This document shows positions 1 to 12,352 of a stretch of 64,000 nt of DNA, piece by piece. A program made the position numbers and the translations under genes. Numbering within the stretch: position 1 is the first letter of the stretch; every line of letters begins with the position of its first letter. Origin of the DNA: Eustoma russellianum (Eukaryota > Streptophyta > Magnoliopsida > Gentianales > Gentianaceae); contig AP025043.1 of assembly GCA_036186865.1 (NCBI GenBank), positions 37,574,539 to 37,638,538 on the forward strand, read 5' to 3'. Below the pieces are notes generated by a model. The model saw only the letters and a program-made list of their open reading frames with translations. It was not told where the DNA came from and made no database searches.

Positions 1-156
1 ATATCTATGTACATAGATCGATTGATGTGCACCTACCTGAGAGATCAATGTCAACTTTTTCAACTTTTACTCACATATAACATCATGTGTGACATTTTTA
101 AGGATTCACCACTTAAAATCCTGTCTTTGAAAATTATCTAAACATATTTTTCAACA
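1..156 (-). repeat. 3' LTR, terminal 156 bp only
   Basis: This stretch matches the end of the LTR at 8450-8605 with scattered substitutions and ends in tcaaca. The rest of the LTR lies before the window. Confidence 0.9.
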
Positions 157-170
157 TTCTCCCCCTTTTG
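157..170 (-). other. Polypurine tract of the copia element
   Basis: On the minus strand this reads CAAAAGGGGGAGAA directly before the LTR start TGTTGA. It is the expected plus-strand primer site for reverse transcription. Confidence 0.85.
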
Positions 171-435
171 GATGATTTTCAAAATAACCTAACATGATTT
201 TAATGTCATAACTTTCAACCAATAGTCTATCAAAACTTTGTTTTTAACAAACTTTTAAATAGTAGGCTCCCCCTCAACTTATACTCTCCCCCTTAACCTA
301 TACTCAACTTATACCAATGAAACTTAGCATATGACTCAACTTATACCAATTGAAATTTAGCATATGACTCACCAACTTAAATCATGTTCTTATTTTATCT
401 CCTCCCTTATTTTGCAAATCATGCAAAAGATAGAA

Positions 436-918
436 TTATACAATGGTGTCGTAAGTCATCATGCCTAACTTGGCTCGTAAGTTTTCAAAAGTGGCTTGAT
501 TAAGGGGTTTGGTAAAGATGTCAGCTATTTGGTGATCAGTTCTTATATAGTTTATGACTATATCCTCATTTTGAACATGATCTCGAAGGAAGTGGTATCG
601 CACCTCAATGTGTTTGGACTTAGAATGAAGCACCGGATTCTGTGAAAGATTGATCGCACTAGTGCTATCGTAGAAAATTGGAATCTTTTTCATTTTAATG
701 CCAAAATCACTAAGTTGCTGTTTAAGCCAAAGTATTTGGGTAGTACATAAACTCAAAGCAATATACTCGGCTTCAGTGGTAGAAAGAGCTACACTAGCTT
801 GCTTTTTAGAAAACCAAGAGATCAAGTTGGTTCCTATGAATTGACAAGTACCGCTAGTGGATTTTCTATCTAATTTGCAACCACCATAATCAGCATCACT
901 ATATGCGTGTAATTCCAA
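436..918 (-). pseudogene. copia RNase H domain
   Basis: This is the C-terminal RNase H part of the copia polyprotein, which removes the RNA strand during reverse transcription. The 160-residue reading contains SDADYGGC near residue 7, SWFSKKQASVALSTTEAEYI around residues 34-53, the HIEVRYHFLRD segment and DIFTKPL near the end. All are hallmark copia RNase H positions, including the catalytic Asp and Glu. The frame is open here but separated from reverse transcriptase upstream by stops. It stops about 280 bases before the polypurine tract, a normal 3' leader distance. Confidence 0.9.
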
Positions 919-960
919 ATTAGTATTTCTATCATACTTAAGTCCTAAGTGAGGTGATAA

Positions 961-1940
961 CCTTTTTCACTGCATTATAATGTGATACCTAGGACAAGAT
1001 TGAAACCTAGCACACATGCACACACTAAACATAATATCTGGTCTTGATGCAGTTAAGTATAACAATGAGCCAATCATAGACCTATAAAGTGTGTCATCAA
1101 ATGGTTTGCCATTTTCACCCTTATCTAGTTTGATGCTAACATTCATAGGTGTAGGTGTTGGTTTCAATTCTTCAAAGCGAAACTTTTTAATCATATCATT
1201 GACATACTTAAGTTGGCTAATGTGAATTCCTTGAGGGGTTTGTTTGATTTGAAGTCCTAAGAAATGATTCAACTCTCCTACCATTGACATTTCATATTCT
1301 GACTTCATACACTCTTCGAAGTCTTTTACTAAGGTAGGGTTAGTTGAACCAAAGATAATATCGTCTACATGTATTTGAACTATTAACAAATCATTATCTT
1401 TTCTTCTTAGGAATAATGTGTAGTCTATGGTTCCCCTTTAATAATTATTTGCAATAAGAAAGTTTGCAAATCTATCATACCAAGCACTTGGAGCTTGTTT
1501 CAAACCATATAAAGCTTTCTTAAGCTTGTACACGTGCTTAGGATTCTTTGGGTCTTCGAATCCAGTGGGTTATTTGACAAACACCTCTTCTTGGATGTAT
1601 CCATTCAAGAATGCACTCTTGACATCTATTTGGAAGAGTTTAATGTTGTTTAAACTTGCAATTGCAAGTAACAATCTAATTGCTTCTAGTCGTGCAACGG
1701 GTGTAAAGGTTTCTTCATAATCTATTCCTTCTTGTTGGTTATAACCTTGTGCGACTAGTCTAGCCTTATTTCTGGTAATTTTTCCTTGTTCATCCATTTT
1801 ATTCCTAAACACTCATTTCATTCCTATTATAGAATTTTTTTCGAGTTTATGTACGAAGTCTCACACATTGTTCCTTGTGAATTGATTTAATTCCTCATGC
1901 ATACCATTTATCCAAGATATATCACCTAAGGCTTCCTTTA
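961..1940 (-). pseudogene. copia reverse transcriptase (broken)
   Basis: The reverse transcriptase domain reads from about 1940 down to 961. Visible pieces are the start (ISWINGMHEELNQF), the palm segment with KARLVAQGYNQQEGIDYEET and DVKSAFLNGYIQEEVFV (1570-1812), then YGLKQAPSAWYDRF, and the active-site region with HVDDIIFGS near 1360-1371. HVDD replaces the usual YVDD. Stops interrupt it around 1425-1570 and 1813-1860, so no continuous product can be made. It belongs to one polyprotein with the RNase H and integrase parts on either side. Confidence 0.9.
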
Positions 1941-2064
1941 CATTCTTAGGTTCTAATTGTGAGATTAAGCTATGTCCTTCAAGTTGACTTATACTTCCAC
2001 GTGTTCTAACCCCAACTCTTAGATCCCCAATGATTAATTCTCTAGGGTGCCACCAATTCCTAGA

Positions 2065-3580
2065 TTAACTAGGTTCACACTCATCTTGTTCAGATGTTTC
2101 ATTAGTGTGAACATTATCATATGTAATTAGATCATTAGTTGTATTATCTTTCAATTGCAAAGACTCTTCATTTATTTCATCTAGGGGTTCATGCATGTCT
2201 TGTTCAGGGGGATTTAGTTCTAGATGATTAAGTACAGACTCAAGTAATACATCATCATCAAACATATTTTCAACATTAGTTTCTTGTGTATGTTGATTTT
2301 TATCACTAACTTCAAGGCATGCATTTTCATTGAATTTTACATATATGGAATCAATTATCTTTCTAGATGCAGGATTATAGCACCTATATGCTCTTGAGTT
2401 AGTTGAATATCCAACAAATATGCATTCAATAGACTGTTGTTCAAATTTATCTAGATTATCCTTAGTGTTCAGCATAAAACATTTACATCCAAATACTTTA
2501 AGATAATCTATCTTAGGTTGTCTATTGTTTAGCAATTCATAAGGCGTTTTATTTAATTTCTTTCTAATAGTAAGCTTATTTATAATATAGCATGCACAAC
2601 TAACAGCTTCAGCCCATAAATATTTAGGTAATTTATTTTCACAAAGCATTGTCCTAGTAACTTCTTGAATTGTTCTATTTTTACGTTCAACAACTCCATT
2701 GAGTTGTGGTGTTCTAGGTGGTGAGAATTCATGTTTAATTCCATATAGTTTACAAAATTTGATTACACCTTTGTTTTTAAATTCTCCACCTCTATCACTT
2801 CTAATCCTTTTAACATTTTCTTCGTAAATGTTTTCAAGTTGCTTAATAAGAGTTTCGATTGCTAATGGAGCATCATCTTTGTGTGTAAAGAACAATGTTT
2901 ATGTGTAGCGTGAGTAATCATCTACTATGACACACACATAGTAGTATCCACCTAGACTTCTTGTCCTACTTGGACCAAATAAGTCTAAATGAAGCAATTC
3001 TAGTACATGACTAGTACTCACTTCATGTTTCGGTTTTAATGTTTCTTTAATGTGTTTTCCTTTTATACATGTTTCACACATTTGAAAATTATTTAAGTCT
3101 AACTTAGGTATTCCTCTAATTAAGTTCTTCTTAGATAATTTCTTAATGGTTGAAATTCCTATATTGCCTAATCTTCTATGCCATAAATTTACATCTAAGT
3201 CATGTGATATTAGACACTTAACCGTAGCATCTAACATGTTAACTAAGGTAAGAGTATAAATGTTACCATCTCTATTTCCTTTTAATTCTATTTCTCCTTT
3301 TTTATTTATTATATCACAAGAATTGGAAAGAAAAGAGACATGATAACCACAATCTATAAGTTGAGAAATACTAAGTAAATTATACGAGAGATTGCTTACA
3401 AACAACACATTTCGTATTTGAAATGTGTTAGGGTTCTCAATTGTTCCTTTTCCAATAACTTGTCCTTTGTTGTTTTCACTGAATGCTACTTTTCCTCCAT
3501 TCTTGATATGTTCCAATTCGTTGAATAGTTTGGGGTTCCCCGTCATATGCCTTGAACATCCACTATCTAAAAACCATTTG
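2065..3580 (-). pseudogene. copia protease, GAG-pre-integrase and integrase
   Basis: In minus order: the aspartic protease active site WFLDSGCSRHMTGN (DSG codons at 3557-3568); the protease body with LFVSNLSYNLLSISQL; the GAG-pre-integrase motif LWHRRLGNIG with the zinc-binding pair in CETCIKGK; then the integrase core with D in DLFGPSRT, D in RSDRGGEF and E in GVVERKNRT, forming the D,D35E triad. The conserved LKVFGCKCF and FVGYSTNSRAYR segments follow. A stop near 2896 separates two otherwise open pieces (2065-2895 and 2899-3546). Integrase inserts the element cDNA into the genome. Confidence 0.92.
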
Positions 3581-3584
3581 GTTT

Positions 3585-4583
3585 TTAGATTCTTTGACTT
3601 TGCCTACTTCTTGAATTCCTTGCGTTTGTCCTACAATGGGGACAAAGTTTTAGGTACCCTTTATTTGGGTCTTTGAATGATAGGGCACTATTCTTGTTTA
3701 GATATCCCTTAGGTATCCAAACTTGAATATACCTTCTAGGTACATTTTTAACATTGTTATAATTTGTCAAATAAGAAGAATTAGTATATAGATGATCATT
3801 CCACATACGTGAAGATGGTATTGTTGTTGTACATGTTACGTCATGGTTGATAATCATTATATGATGGCCGATTTTTATAATGTGTATAAGGTATGCGATT
3901 TTGTTTCTTGAATGGCACTATATAAGTGTGTTCATAGGCATTTCTATAGGACTTATATGAGTGTTGCATATACTTGGGTTCATAATAAGTTGGATGCATT
4001 TTATTCTTTCTAGTTATATTCGTATATATATAGGCATAATTTCTAGGTTGTCTAGATGCAAAATTTGGCCTGGATGGATGTTTATGCGTGTGTATATTTG
4101 TGGGTGTGTGTTGTACTTTTGCCTGGATATAAGTATAAGAAGATTTAGAAGAAGATGTAGCAGACAAAGTTGATTTTGTTGTATTATATGGCAACTTTGT
4201 GCTAGATGAGACAAACTTACTCTTTTCATCTACTTTCACATTTTCTTCTTTATATCCTAACCCGGTTTTATCATTTCCATAGTTTTGTGATGATATTAAT
4301 GTATCTAACATATTAGCACCGATTTAAATTGTTCTAACATTTTTTTTAAGTTAAATTTAGAAGACTTAAGTTGCATTATCTCATTGTCACAAATTTCAAA
4401 CTTAGATTGTAACATACTATTTTTCGTTTTTAACTTTTGTTCATTTTTTCTAAGTGATTCAATTTTATTCTCTAAAGAATCAAGAGTATTAGTAGACTCT
4501 TGTTTAAAAGATTCTAATTGATCGGAAAATTCCAAGTTGGACGTCTTTAACTTGTCATTTTCTTCAATTAGTTTCAGAATCAC
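3585..4583 (-). pseudogene. copia gag C-terminal region with coiled coil
   Basis: Two open pieces (4305-4583 and 3841-4311) follow the zinc knuckle in minus order. The first is a heptad-rich, charged segment (KLKTSNLEFSDQLESFKQES and onward) that should form a coiled coil. The second holds SSQNYGNDKTGLGYKEE and then a basic, Tyr- and His-rich low-complexity tract. This layout fits the long gag of SIRE-type copia elements. The function is not known beyond a likely role in particle assembly. Confidence 0.65.
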
Positions 4584-4779
4584 TATCAGAAGAAGAACTT
4601 ACCTTGTTGGATACGAAGCAGACTTGAGCTTCCTCAGTTTTAGATTCTGAGTCGGATGAGTCGCTCCATGTGCTCACCTTCATTGCTCGTTTCCCTTTCC
4701 TTGCCCTTGACTCCTTTGTCTTTGTCATTTGTGCCTCCTTGTCCTTGGCTTGTTTATTATTGTTGTTATTATTATTATT

Positions 4780-4850
4780 TTTCTTCGTTGGACAATCATA
4801 TGAAATATGTCCTTTTTGACCGCATTCATAACACTTTAATTCTTTATTAT
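4780..4850 (-). pseudogene. gag CCHC zinc knuckle
   Basis: On the minus strand the segment reads CYECGQKGHISYDCP, a C-x2-C-x4-H-x4-C nucleocapsid zinc knuckle that binds element RNA. It lies between the gag N-terminal domain and the coiled coil, as expected. Confidence 0.85.
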
Positions 4851-5223
4851 ATCATTTGTTTGTGTTATTTTTCTAAGGTTGAGAAGAAGAGGAAGAACGT
4901 TGTCTATTCCTATTAGGATGTTTGAAAAGCTTTCTAAGTTTTCTTGCTATTAATATCAAGTCATCATCTAATTCAGTATCACTATTACTATCATCATTAT
5001 TTGTATGTGTTTCAGTTATTTTGAAAGCTATTGACTTACTTGATGATTTAGATGACTTGGACTTCCGTTGGTTTAGTTTACCTCATAGACTTTAAGAGAC
5101 CCGATCAATTCATCCATCTTAGTGATTGACTTTGTCTCCTCGATTGCAGTCACCTTTTGATCCCATTCAGAAGGGAGCTTTGTAGCACCTTTTGAACTTT
5201 TTCATTGTTCGTGAATAATTTGC

Positions 5224-5727
5224 CTAAGCTTCACGGGAATCAAAAATGTTAGTAATCCTCAAATCCATAGATGTTATGGATTCGTTTGACAACATTTTGA
5301 AAGACTCTAATTCAGTCATAAGCATGTTTATTTTTGATTCTTTAACACCACTAGCACCTTCATGCTTTAATACAAGTGATTTCCACATGTCGTGTGCACT
5401 TGTGCAATTTGAAACATATCCTGCTTCAGAAGTTGTAAGTCCATTCAAAAGTAATTGCATAGCTTTAGCATTCATGGACATTTTCTTTTTATCTTCCGAT
5501 GACCATTCACTTTTATATTTTTCAACTTCTTGAGTGACTCCACTAACTTGTACAACTTTCATTGGAATGTACGGCCCATCTTCAACTATAGACCATAAAT
5601 CGATGTCTATAGCCATTAAGAATAGCCTCATTCTTAGTTTCCAATGAACAAAATTATTGCCATCAAAAAGTGGAGGGCGTTGAGTGGACATACCTTCCAA
5701 CTCACCTTTGTGAGAAACTATTTTCAT
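5224..5727 (-). pseudogene. copia gag N-terminal domain
   Basis: This 167-residue open piece starts the gag. It contains RPPLFDGNNFVHWKLRMRLF followed by the Trp-containing segment DLWSIVEDGPYIPM, and later the MLMTELESFKMLSNESI segment that matches the copia gag domain (UBN2 family). It lies about 120 bases inside the primer-binding site. The frame is broken between this piece and the zinc knuckle. Gag forms the virus-like particle. Confidence 0.9.
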
Positions 5728-5837
5728 AGTATGTACCTTTAATCTGAGATAAGCAGGCTACAAAGAGTAATTGTTTCTTGGCTTTGTATTGATTGTACGG
5801 TGTTGAGTCTTGCTTCTTTCGAGTGGTATTAGCCTCT

Positions 5838-5848
5838 CTCTGATACCA
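5838..5848 (-). other. Primer-binding site
   Basis: The minus strand reads TGGTATCAGAG two bases inside the LTR end. This is complementary to the 3' end of initiator methionine tRNA, the usual primer for plant copia elements. Confidence 0.85.
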
Positions 5849-5850
5849 AT

Positions 5851-8605
5851 TGTTAGACCGTGCACCTGCATTAAACACCATTAGAGGGGGGGTGAATAGT
5901 GGTTAGCGGAAATTACACTACAACCCTTTGTAAAAATCCCCTTTGAAAACAGAATCTGAGACCACCTAAGATTCAGAACCTGTTTTTGAAAAATTCAAAA
6001 ATAAGTGTACACAACTCCAAAAATTATGAAACTTTCCATAATTGAACGTCAATGTGTTAAAAAGACACTTTCCAAAAATCAGACAAAAATAAGATCATTT
6101 GACCCTTCAAACAAATAAAAAGATTCAGATGGTCAATTTGGACAGAATTGAACAGAATGTTGCTGCTTTTGAAAAACGTGTTTCTCTTTGATTATTCAAC
6201 CAAAAAGGTTGATCTTTATATCAAAATACTCCTTAGGATGTTTAGTGGATGTTTCCAAAAGGCTCTGACCTTAAATAATTCTTGAAAAATACAGAATTTA
6301 AGTTTTCTCAAAACTAGTCAGATTGCAGCCAGACTAGATCAGTTATCTTGCAAAGACTGAAATACTAACTTTCCCTTGCTCAAATCAAGTGATTCTTGTT
6401 GAAAATGAAAGCTAACAGTCTGAAATATAAATCCACCAAAAATCACGAATTTTGAAAGTGTTTAGCTATTTTTTCAAATTGTGAGAAATTGTATGAAAAC
6501 TGCAGTAAAAACGGGCAGAAAACAGAAATGAAGAAACAAGACAAAAACACCAAGGATTTATCCTGGTTTGGTCAATTTGACCTACTCCAGTCTCAAGGAA
6601 CATCTTGCCTTGGATTTCAATATCAAATGAATCATCTTACAACAAGAACCAAGATTGATCCTTGGGTTATACACCAACCCTATTCAAGACTTGGATGATC
6701 ACCTTCTAAGCTACACTTAGTTGCAACACCTCTACCACCTATTGATGTAGCCTTGCAAGAATGGCTAATCAATATTAAAAATGAAGTTCAAGAGGCTTGT
6801 AGCACAACAAAAACAACAAGAACACCTTTTCTACAAAGAATGAAACAAGAACAACACCAAGAAGAAGATGATAGCTAGACAATTCAATAAATGATTGTAA
6901 GCTTCAAGTGTGTTTCATCTTCTTCACCATTGCCTTTATTTATAGTGTGGATTGAGCCTTGGAGATAAGAATTCCAATGTGACACCATCTTCATCATCAA
7001 GTCCAAATGTCTTCTCATCATTTGTTGGCCTTGTACACTTGCAAAATAAGACAACATAATTGGTCCACCTTGGATACACCTTGTTGGCCAAAATTTATCT
7101 CCAAAAATGACATGGAATTATCTTGAAAATGTGAAGATAATATGACCATAACAAATCCATCATCTTTTCAACTCTTTGTCAAGATAATAGGCATGTGCGC
7201 ATTTGACAAATTCAAAGCAAAAATTCAGCTCCAAGATCACGTAGCCGTTGGCTACACTTAGTATTTTCCAAAAAAAAACTTTGATTTTCCTTTGTGAATT
7301 GTTGATAATAAAAGAAAGGATAATACCACCAAAATATCATCAACTCCCAGTACAAGAATAGGGAATGTGAAGTCTTCATTTTGACTCAAAAAATCTGCCA
7401 CAAATAGCCATATAGCCGTTGGCTATATTTAGAAAATTCCAAGTTGGCAATTTTGCCAACTAGCTCCTTTTTGGTTGGTCCACTTGTCTCCAACTCATAA
7501 AATGAATAATGTATCACCTTGACCTGCTCATACACTTTTTTGAGCATACAAATATGTGTAGCAAATCAAATTTTTGAATATGAAATTAATAGATAATAGT
7601 TGACAAGATTATGTCAACGTGTAACACAGAAATTCCCAATATTTCTTCTTATATGTCATGAACATTTTCACACCTTTGATATCTCTGAATAATGATGATA
7701 AACATGCTCTTATAACACATATAAGAGTTTCTTCAGGAAAAAATAGAATGTGGCATCTCAAATCGTCACATATCCAGTTATAGTCAATAATATTATCATC
7801 TGAGAGAATAAAACATAGAATCACCATATTATCTTCAAATTAATAATAAATCAGCTCCAGAATGAAGATAATAATATGCTCAAGGGATTCTTTGAGTGAA
7901 AATACCAAAAATATCCTTGGGGTGAAATGACCAAAATACCCCTGGTATATGAAAACTCCATAAATGACCCCGATGGTCAAAAATAATCATGATATCACCT
8001 TTGTCATGATAAATAGTATAAGAATACACCCTTGAATTATTTTCACCTTGTGATGTTCCTACAAAACTCAAAATACCAATTTTGCTCTTTTTGGTAAGTT
8101 GTAGAAACTTTCAAGGCACGATAGTCACAAGACAATTATAATCACCAAAAACACATAATTATCACATAATGAGCATGTATAAATTATATACAAATAAAAA
8201 CAACCATTTCAATAAATTTTAGAAAATTATTTTTAAAAACCCTAGACATCGATCGATCGAAGTGCCTCATCTTCAGAGATCGATGTCTCACAGAAAGGTT
8301 CAAGTTTTGTCTCTGACCTACACCAATCGATCGAAGTGAGGGTTCGATGTACATCGATCGATCGATATGTCTCAGGTTTAGAGATCAATGTCTCACCGTA
8401 AGGTCTTGAACTTCACTGCCTTACATAGATCGATCGACGTGAGATATCTATGTACATAGATCGATTGATGTGCACCTACCTGAGAGATTGATGTAAAAGT
8501 TTTCTTTTTTAACTTTTAATCACATATAACATCATGTGTGATATTTTTAAACATTCACCACTTAAAATCATGTCTTTGAAAATTATCCAAACATTTTTCT
8601 CAACA
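5851..8605 (-). repeat. 5' LTR (2755 bp)
   Basis: The LTR starts with tgttagaccg beside the primer site and ends with ctcaaca. On the minus strand it therefore begins TGTTGA and ends TAACA. At 2.75 kb it is long for a copia LTR. It includes a GATC-rich minisatellite near 8246-8480, which is the start of the LTR in element sense. Its first part resembles the LTR at 62529-64000 (both hold a segment around acctactccagtct). Confidence 0.88.
8246..8480. repeat. ATCGATCG minisatellite inside the copia LTR
   Basis: Degenerate units contain catcgatcgatcgaagtg or tacatcgatcgatcgatatg, alternating with gagatcgatgtctcac-like stretches. The palindromic core ATCGATCGATCGAT is close to the core of the array at 39331-39650. 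Confidence 0.75.
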
Positions 8606-8715
8606 CTTGTTAATTAGAATTTCACCTAACATATGCAGGGTTATACATATAGATCTTAATCGCAAGAATAAAATGTACTTAAAGCAAACTGAACTTAAAC
8701 TCTTAATTAAGATGT
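8606..8715. other. Unassigned AT-rich spacer
   Basis: These 110 AT-rich bases lie between the copia LTR end and the point where gypsy homology stops. The first five bases (cttgt) would be the copia TSD. Nothing else is recognised. Confidence 0.4.
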
Positions 8716-9855
8716 ACCTGATACGACGTCGCCGGCCTCCTCGACGTCGGTGTGTGTCATAACATGCACTCGGGTATTAGTCTTCGGCCTCCCCTTCTGC
8801 TGTGTCTGGCCCTGCTGTGGGGGTGGTGCCTGTCTCTGCACGGGTTAGTCTATGGCAAAGTGCCCTAGGGTGCCGCATCTGTAGCAAACGTCCCTAGCCC
8901 TCCAGCACTGACCCGTATGAAAGCGTTCACAATGGACACATGTTGTAGTGGGTGCCACCGCCCTCACTGGCTGTGCGTGAGTCACCACTGGTCCCTCGAT
9001 GGCAAGTGGCTGGGTAAATGGTCTCTGTTGCTGCGGTGGTCGGAAAGTGCTTCCCAGCTACTGGCAGCAGGGTACATTCAGCCATCTCTCTCGTCTCCTA
9101 GAACGATACTCCTCCCGTGGCAGCTTCGTCTAATCATCTACTGCGACCCTCCTGAGGTCACTCTCGACATCCCGGCATGCCTCAAGCAGCTCCTTAAAAG
9201 TCCCTGGTCTGGCACAAATAATCAAGTACTGAATGCGAGGGCTCTGCCCAGTCTTGAACTTCGACATGTTTGCCTTCTTGTTATCCATAACGAAAGTCAT
9301 GTATCTACCTAGTGCATGGAATCTCTCCGAGTACTGGTCCATCGTCATGCACCCCTGTGTAAGCAACTATAATATAATCATCCTCCTCTGTATGGCACTT
9401 TCAGGAACATAGTGCCTCTGGTACTCTTCCCGAAATTAGATCTAAGTCAACTATGGGGTCAACTGATGCTGCAAACTAAGACACCATTCTCTATCATTAC
9501 CTTCAAAGAATGTAAAGACCACCTCCACCTTCAGATCATCCGGAACCTGCAATATCCTTAGCTGGTCGGTCACATTCTGGAGCTAAATTTTAGCCTCCTC
9601 TGGCCATGTAGTACCCATAAACATCGGTACACTGGAAAACTGCATCTCCCTATAGAAGAATCAAAGTCCTGGGGGGTGGTGGTGGTGGCTGCAGCTCCTG
9701 CTGCTGTTGTAGGTGAGCCATCTGTAGCTGCTGCTGAGCCACTAAGATAGTTAGCGTGGCTAGAGTATCTGCAAGGACTTGGGGTATGGCCCCCTGACCC
9801 TGATGGTCATCACCGTTGTGTCCTCTATTACCCACTGGCCCACGTCATGGAGGCA
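8716..9855 (-). pseudogene. Ty3/gypsy gag and start of protease region, truncated
   Basis: Minus-strand gag remains of a Ty3/gypsy element. The N-terminal part (9650-9835) is Gln/Pro rich, with a QQQ and PPPPPP run. The retrotrans_gag core (9130-9366) reads MTMDQYSERFHALGRYM and later CARPGTFKELLEACRDVESD. Two zinc knuckles lie at about 8846-8943: CVHCERFHTGQCW, and CYRCGTLGHFAID whose last Cys position is a stop. Homology ends with EAGDVVSGT, the usual gag-protease junction, so protease and pol are absent. The presumed start codon at 9855 is followed three codons later by TGA, so the copy is dead. Confidence 0.85.
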
Positions 9856-10100
9856 TTTTCCTAGAGTTTGATTTCATAAAAAGTATGTAGCTTAGTCAAA
9901 AATAAATTAAATAGTTGATAGGATGGTTCAACGGCAATTAACAAAAAAAGCTCGCCATCGGCACACACCTCCCTTAACCCGATCAATGGCTTAAGTCTAC
10001 TTCATTTATTATAGGTATATTTGTTGTTTCTAGGAAAAGATCATAGCTCATGTCTAGGTAATCTAGTTAATATTGCGTTTCTGAGGCGGATCTGAAGCAT

Positions 10101-10112
10101 CGGCTCTGATAC
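10101..10112 (-). other. Primer-binding site of the gypsy element
   Basis: The minus strand reads TGGTATCAGAGC, matching initiator methionine tRNA, a few bases inside the LTR beginning at 10117. Confidence 0.9.
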
Positions 10113-10116
10113 CACC

Positions 10117-12352
10117 TGTAGCGCCCAGCTCTCGAACCCTAGCATTGGGAATAGTGCACTCACCGTATCTCGCTAAGAAGAATACAAAGCGTCGAATCAA
10201 TTTCCAACATGTCCGAAAAGACGTAGAAATTTTTCGTGCGGAAACAAAGTACCATACATTAGATTCTATGAATAAAAGAAAATATCTCAATAGAATTATA
10301 AACAAGTCATGACAATAATATCAAAAGCTAACATCTAAAATCTATCTAAACAGGGTAAGGTCTGATGGAATACCAAAGAAATAATGACAGACAGCCACAA
10401 GATCTCTTCGTGTCCTAGATGCGACCGTCAGTCTTCCCACTCTACCATATCAGCCCCGTCCTCAACAAAAACATAGTCATAGACGTCCTCATACTCACAC
10501 GGAGGGGGGGAAGTAGGGGTGAGGGACGGAAATCACCCAGTAGGCACTTGCCTTCAACTAGTACAAGATGAGCATACAACAATGATATAACACATAGCAC
10601 ATAACATGATATCACATAAGCATATGAAAAACATGCGGAAAGGTAATTCACTCCAGATAAAGAATGCACAACATCGTGATGCATGTCCTACTATGCATGT
10701 CACACGCAACAAAGTCATGTCACACAGAATGCCAATATCTCCACTATGTAATAAATGATCCTGGGACCTACTGAGTGGCTGTGGGTCTACCCACCCATAG
10801 ACACCATCCTGAGTGTACTTGGGCCCGCCTCCATACACCATACTGAGCACTTGTGACCGTACGTCATAACCCATCATAAATGCAATGCACGTTGCATGAA
10901 TGCAAACAACACAATCGCCTGAGGCTCCTAGCCCATCCTCACCATCCTCTGGCACTCAAATCTAGGTTTATTTATTATTCGAGTAATGATTTAATGATGT
11001 TTGGCATCAAACATATTTTTCCATGGCTTGCATACATTTATCATGCATTTTCTATATTTTTTCTCATTTTTTCCTATTTATTTCTATCTATTACCTAATT
11101 ATCTGAATTAAATAAATTATCACATTTACCGAAGTTTAATTTAAATAATTTAATTTCAGTATTTTATAATTTTTAGAATTTATTTATAATTTTCTGATAT
11201 TGATTTATATTTTTCTTGTAATTATTACTATTTTTATTTAATTAAATAACAATGATGAAAATTCTAAAATTCAGAAAATTCAAATTAACAAATTCTGCAG
11301 CAATTGGGCTGCCTCATTCGCCAGACTTGGTCCAATCGCTCCGTCGGCCCAGCCCACTAGGGTCCGGCCTGCTTCATCCTTTTAATTTTATTTTTGGAGG
11401 TTATTGACCAGGCTGGCAGCTGGCCTGGTCTGTTGGCCATTCAGCTCGGTCTGCTAAACCGTCACCCCTTTTTTTATTTAAACCGTAATTAGGCCGAGCC
11501 CCTAAGGCACAGCTAGCCCGTTAAGGGCGGCCCTCACTCCTGGTCTGGCCCTCAGCCCCCTTTTCTTCCATTATTATTTTTAATCAGAATTCCCAACCCA
11601 GAGACGCCAAAGGCACGTGCAATCCACGCGCGGCCATTTCTGACGGTGCGTGCGCACCGGTAGCCTTCGGCGACCTTTTTTTGACCTCGATCTACATTTT
11701 CGCCTATTTCCAGTGTATAGGAACCTAACCTAAGGCCAAAACAAAAGTAAAAAAGTCCTAATCATGTCAAAAGTATGATATTTTAATTATCAAATTTATC
11801 CTTAACATCAAATCCAAAGCACGCATAACATTTATACACATTAGCAGTACCCAAGAACATCAGTCTTTCACAGATTCTACAACATGACATAGATTTCAAC
11901 AATTAAACAACAAAACAAATAATATATCACCAAAGCATGCTTGAATCGTACCAATTTGCAGGGAGAAAGGAAACCTACCTCGATTGTAGACTGAATATCA
12001 ACCAGTGAAAGACAAGATTACTTCCTTTTCTTCTCTCTCTTTCCCTACTTTTTTCTTCCTTCTTCTATTTCTTTTCCCTTCCTCCTCACTGCCGCCTCCC
12101 TCCTACGTTTTCTTCCATTTTCTTTTTGTTATTTTTTTCTTACGATTCTTTTCCCTTACCCCTTTATTATTAACGTCAATTGTATGCAATTAGGGGGCGG
12201 TTATCCCCCCATTATCCACGTGCTTTGTTTTTTAAAAAATTATTTATTATTTACTTTTTTCATTTACCCTATACCTTTCATTTGAATTATTTGTTATTAT
12301 TTTTTTTCTCTTTTCTTTTATCCGGTTATAATAGTCCATTTGACATCCCACA
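10117..12352 (-). repeat. Ty3/gypsy 5' LTR (outer end approximate)
   Basis: The LTR begins tgtagcgcccagctctcg next to the primer site. The start and the following caccgtatctcgctaagaag resemble the solo LTR at 33006. The outer end is placed at the CA of cccaca near 12352, because the minus strand would then start TGTGGGATG. No partner LTR is in the window, so this end is an estimate. It includes a pyrimidine-rich tract at 12010-12160. Confidence 0.7.

Larger units (their letters stand above)
1..8605 (-). mobile_element. Ty1/copia LTR retrotransposon, left LTR cut by window edge
   Basis: The element reads on the minus strand. The right-hand 5' LTR is 5851-8605 and the left-hand 3' LTR survives only as its last 156 bases. 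The two LTR ends align (both contain the stretch around tcacatataacatcatgtg and end in CAACA). Between them, in minus order, are a primer-binding site, gag with a zinc knuckle, a coiled-coil segment, protease, GAG-pre-integrase, integrase, reverse transcriptase and RNase H, which is the Ty1/copia order. The long gag with a coiled coil after the zinc knuckle and a QNYGNDKTGLGY-like segment suggests the SIRE/Maximus lineage (inference). Stops and frameshifts throughout make it non-coding today. The outer TSD cannot be tested because the left end is missing. Confidence 0.93.

Noticed and set aside
8917..9312. 131-codon plus-strand frame
   Set aside because: It is the shadow of the minus-strand gypsy gag and zinc knuckles.
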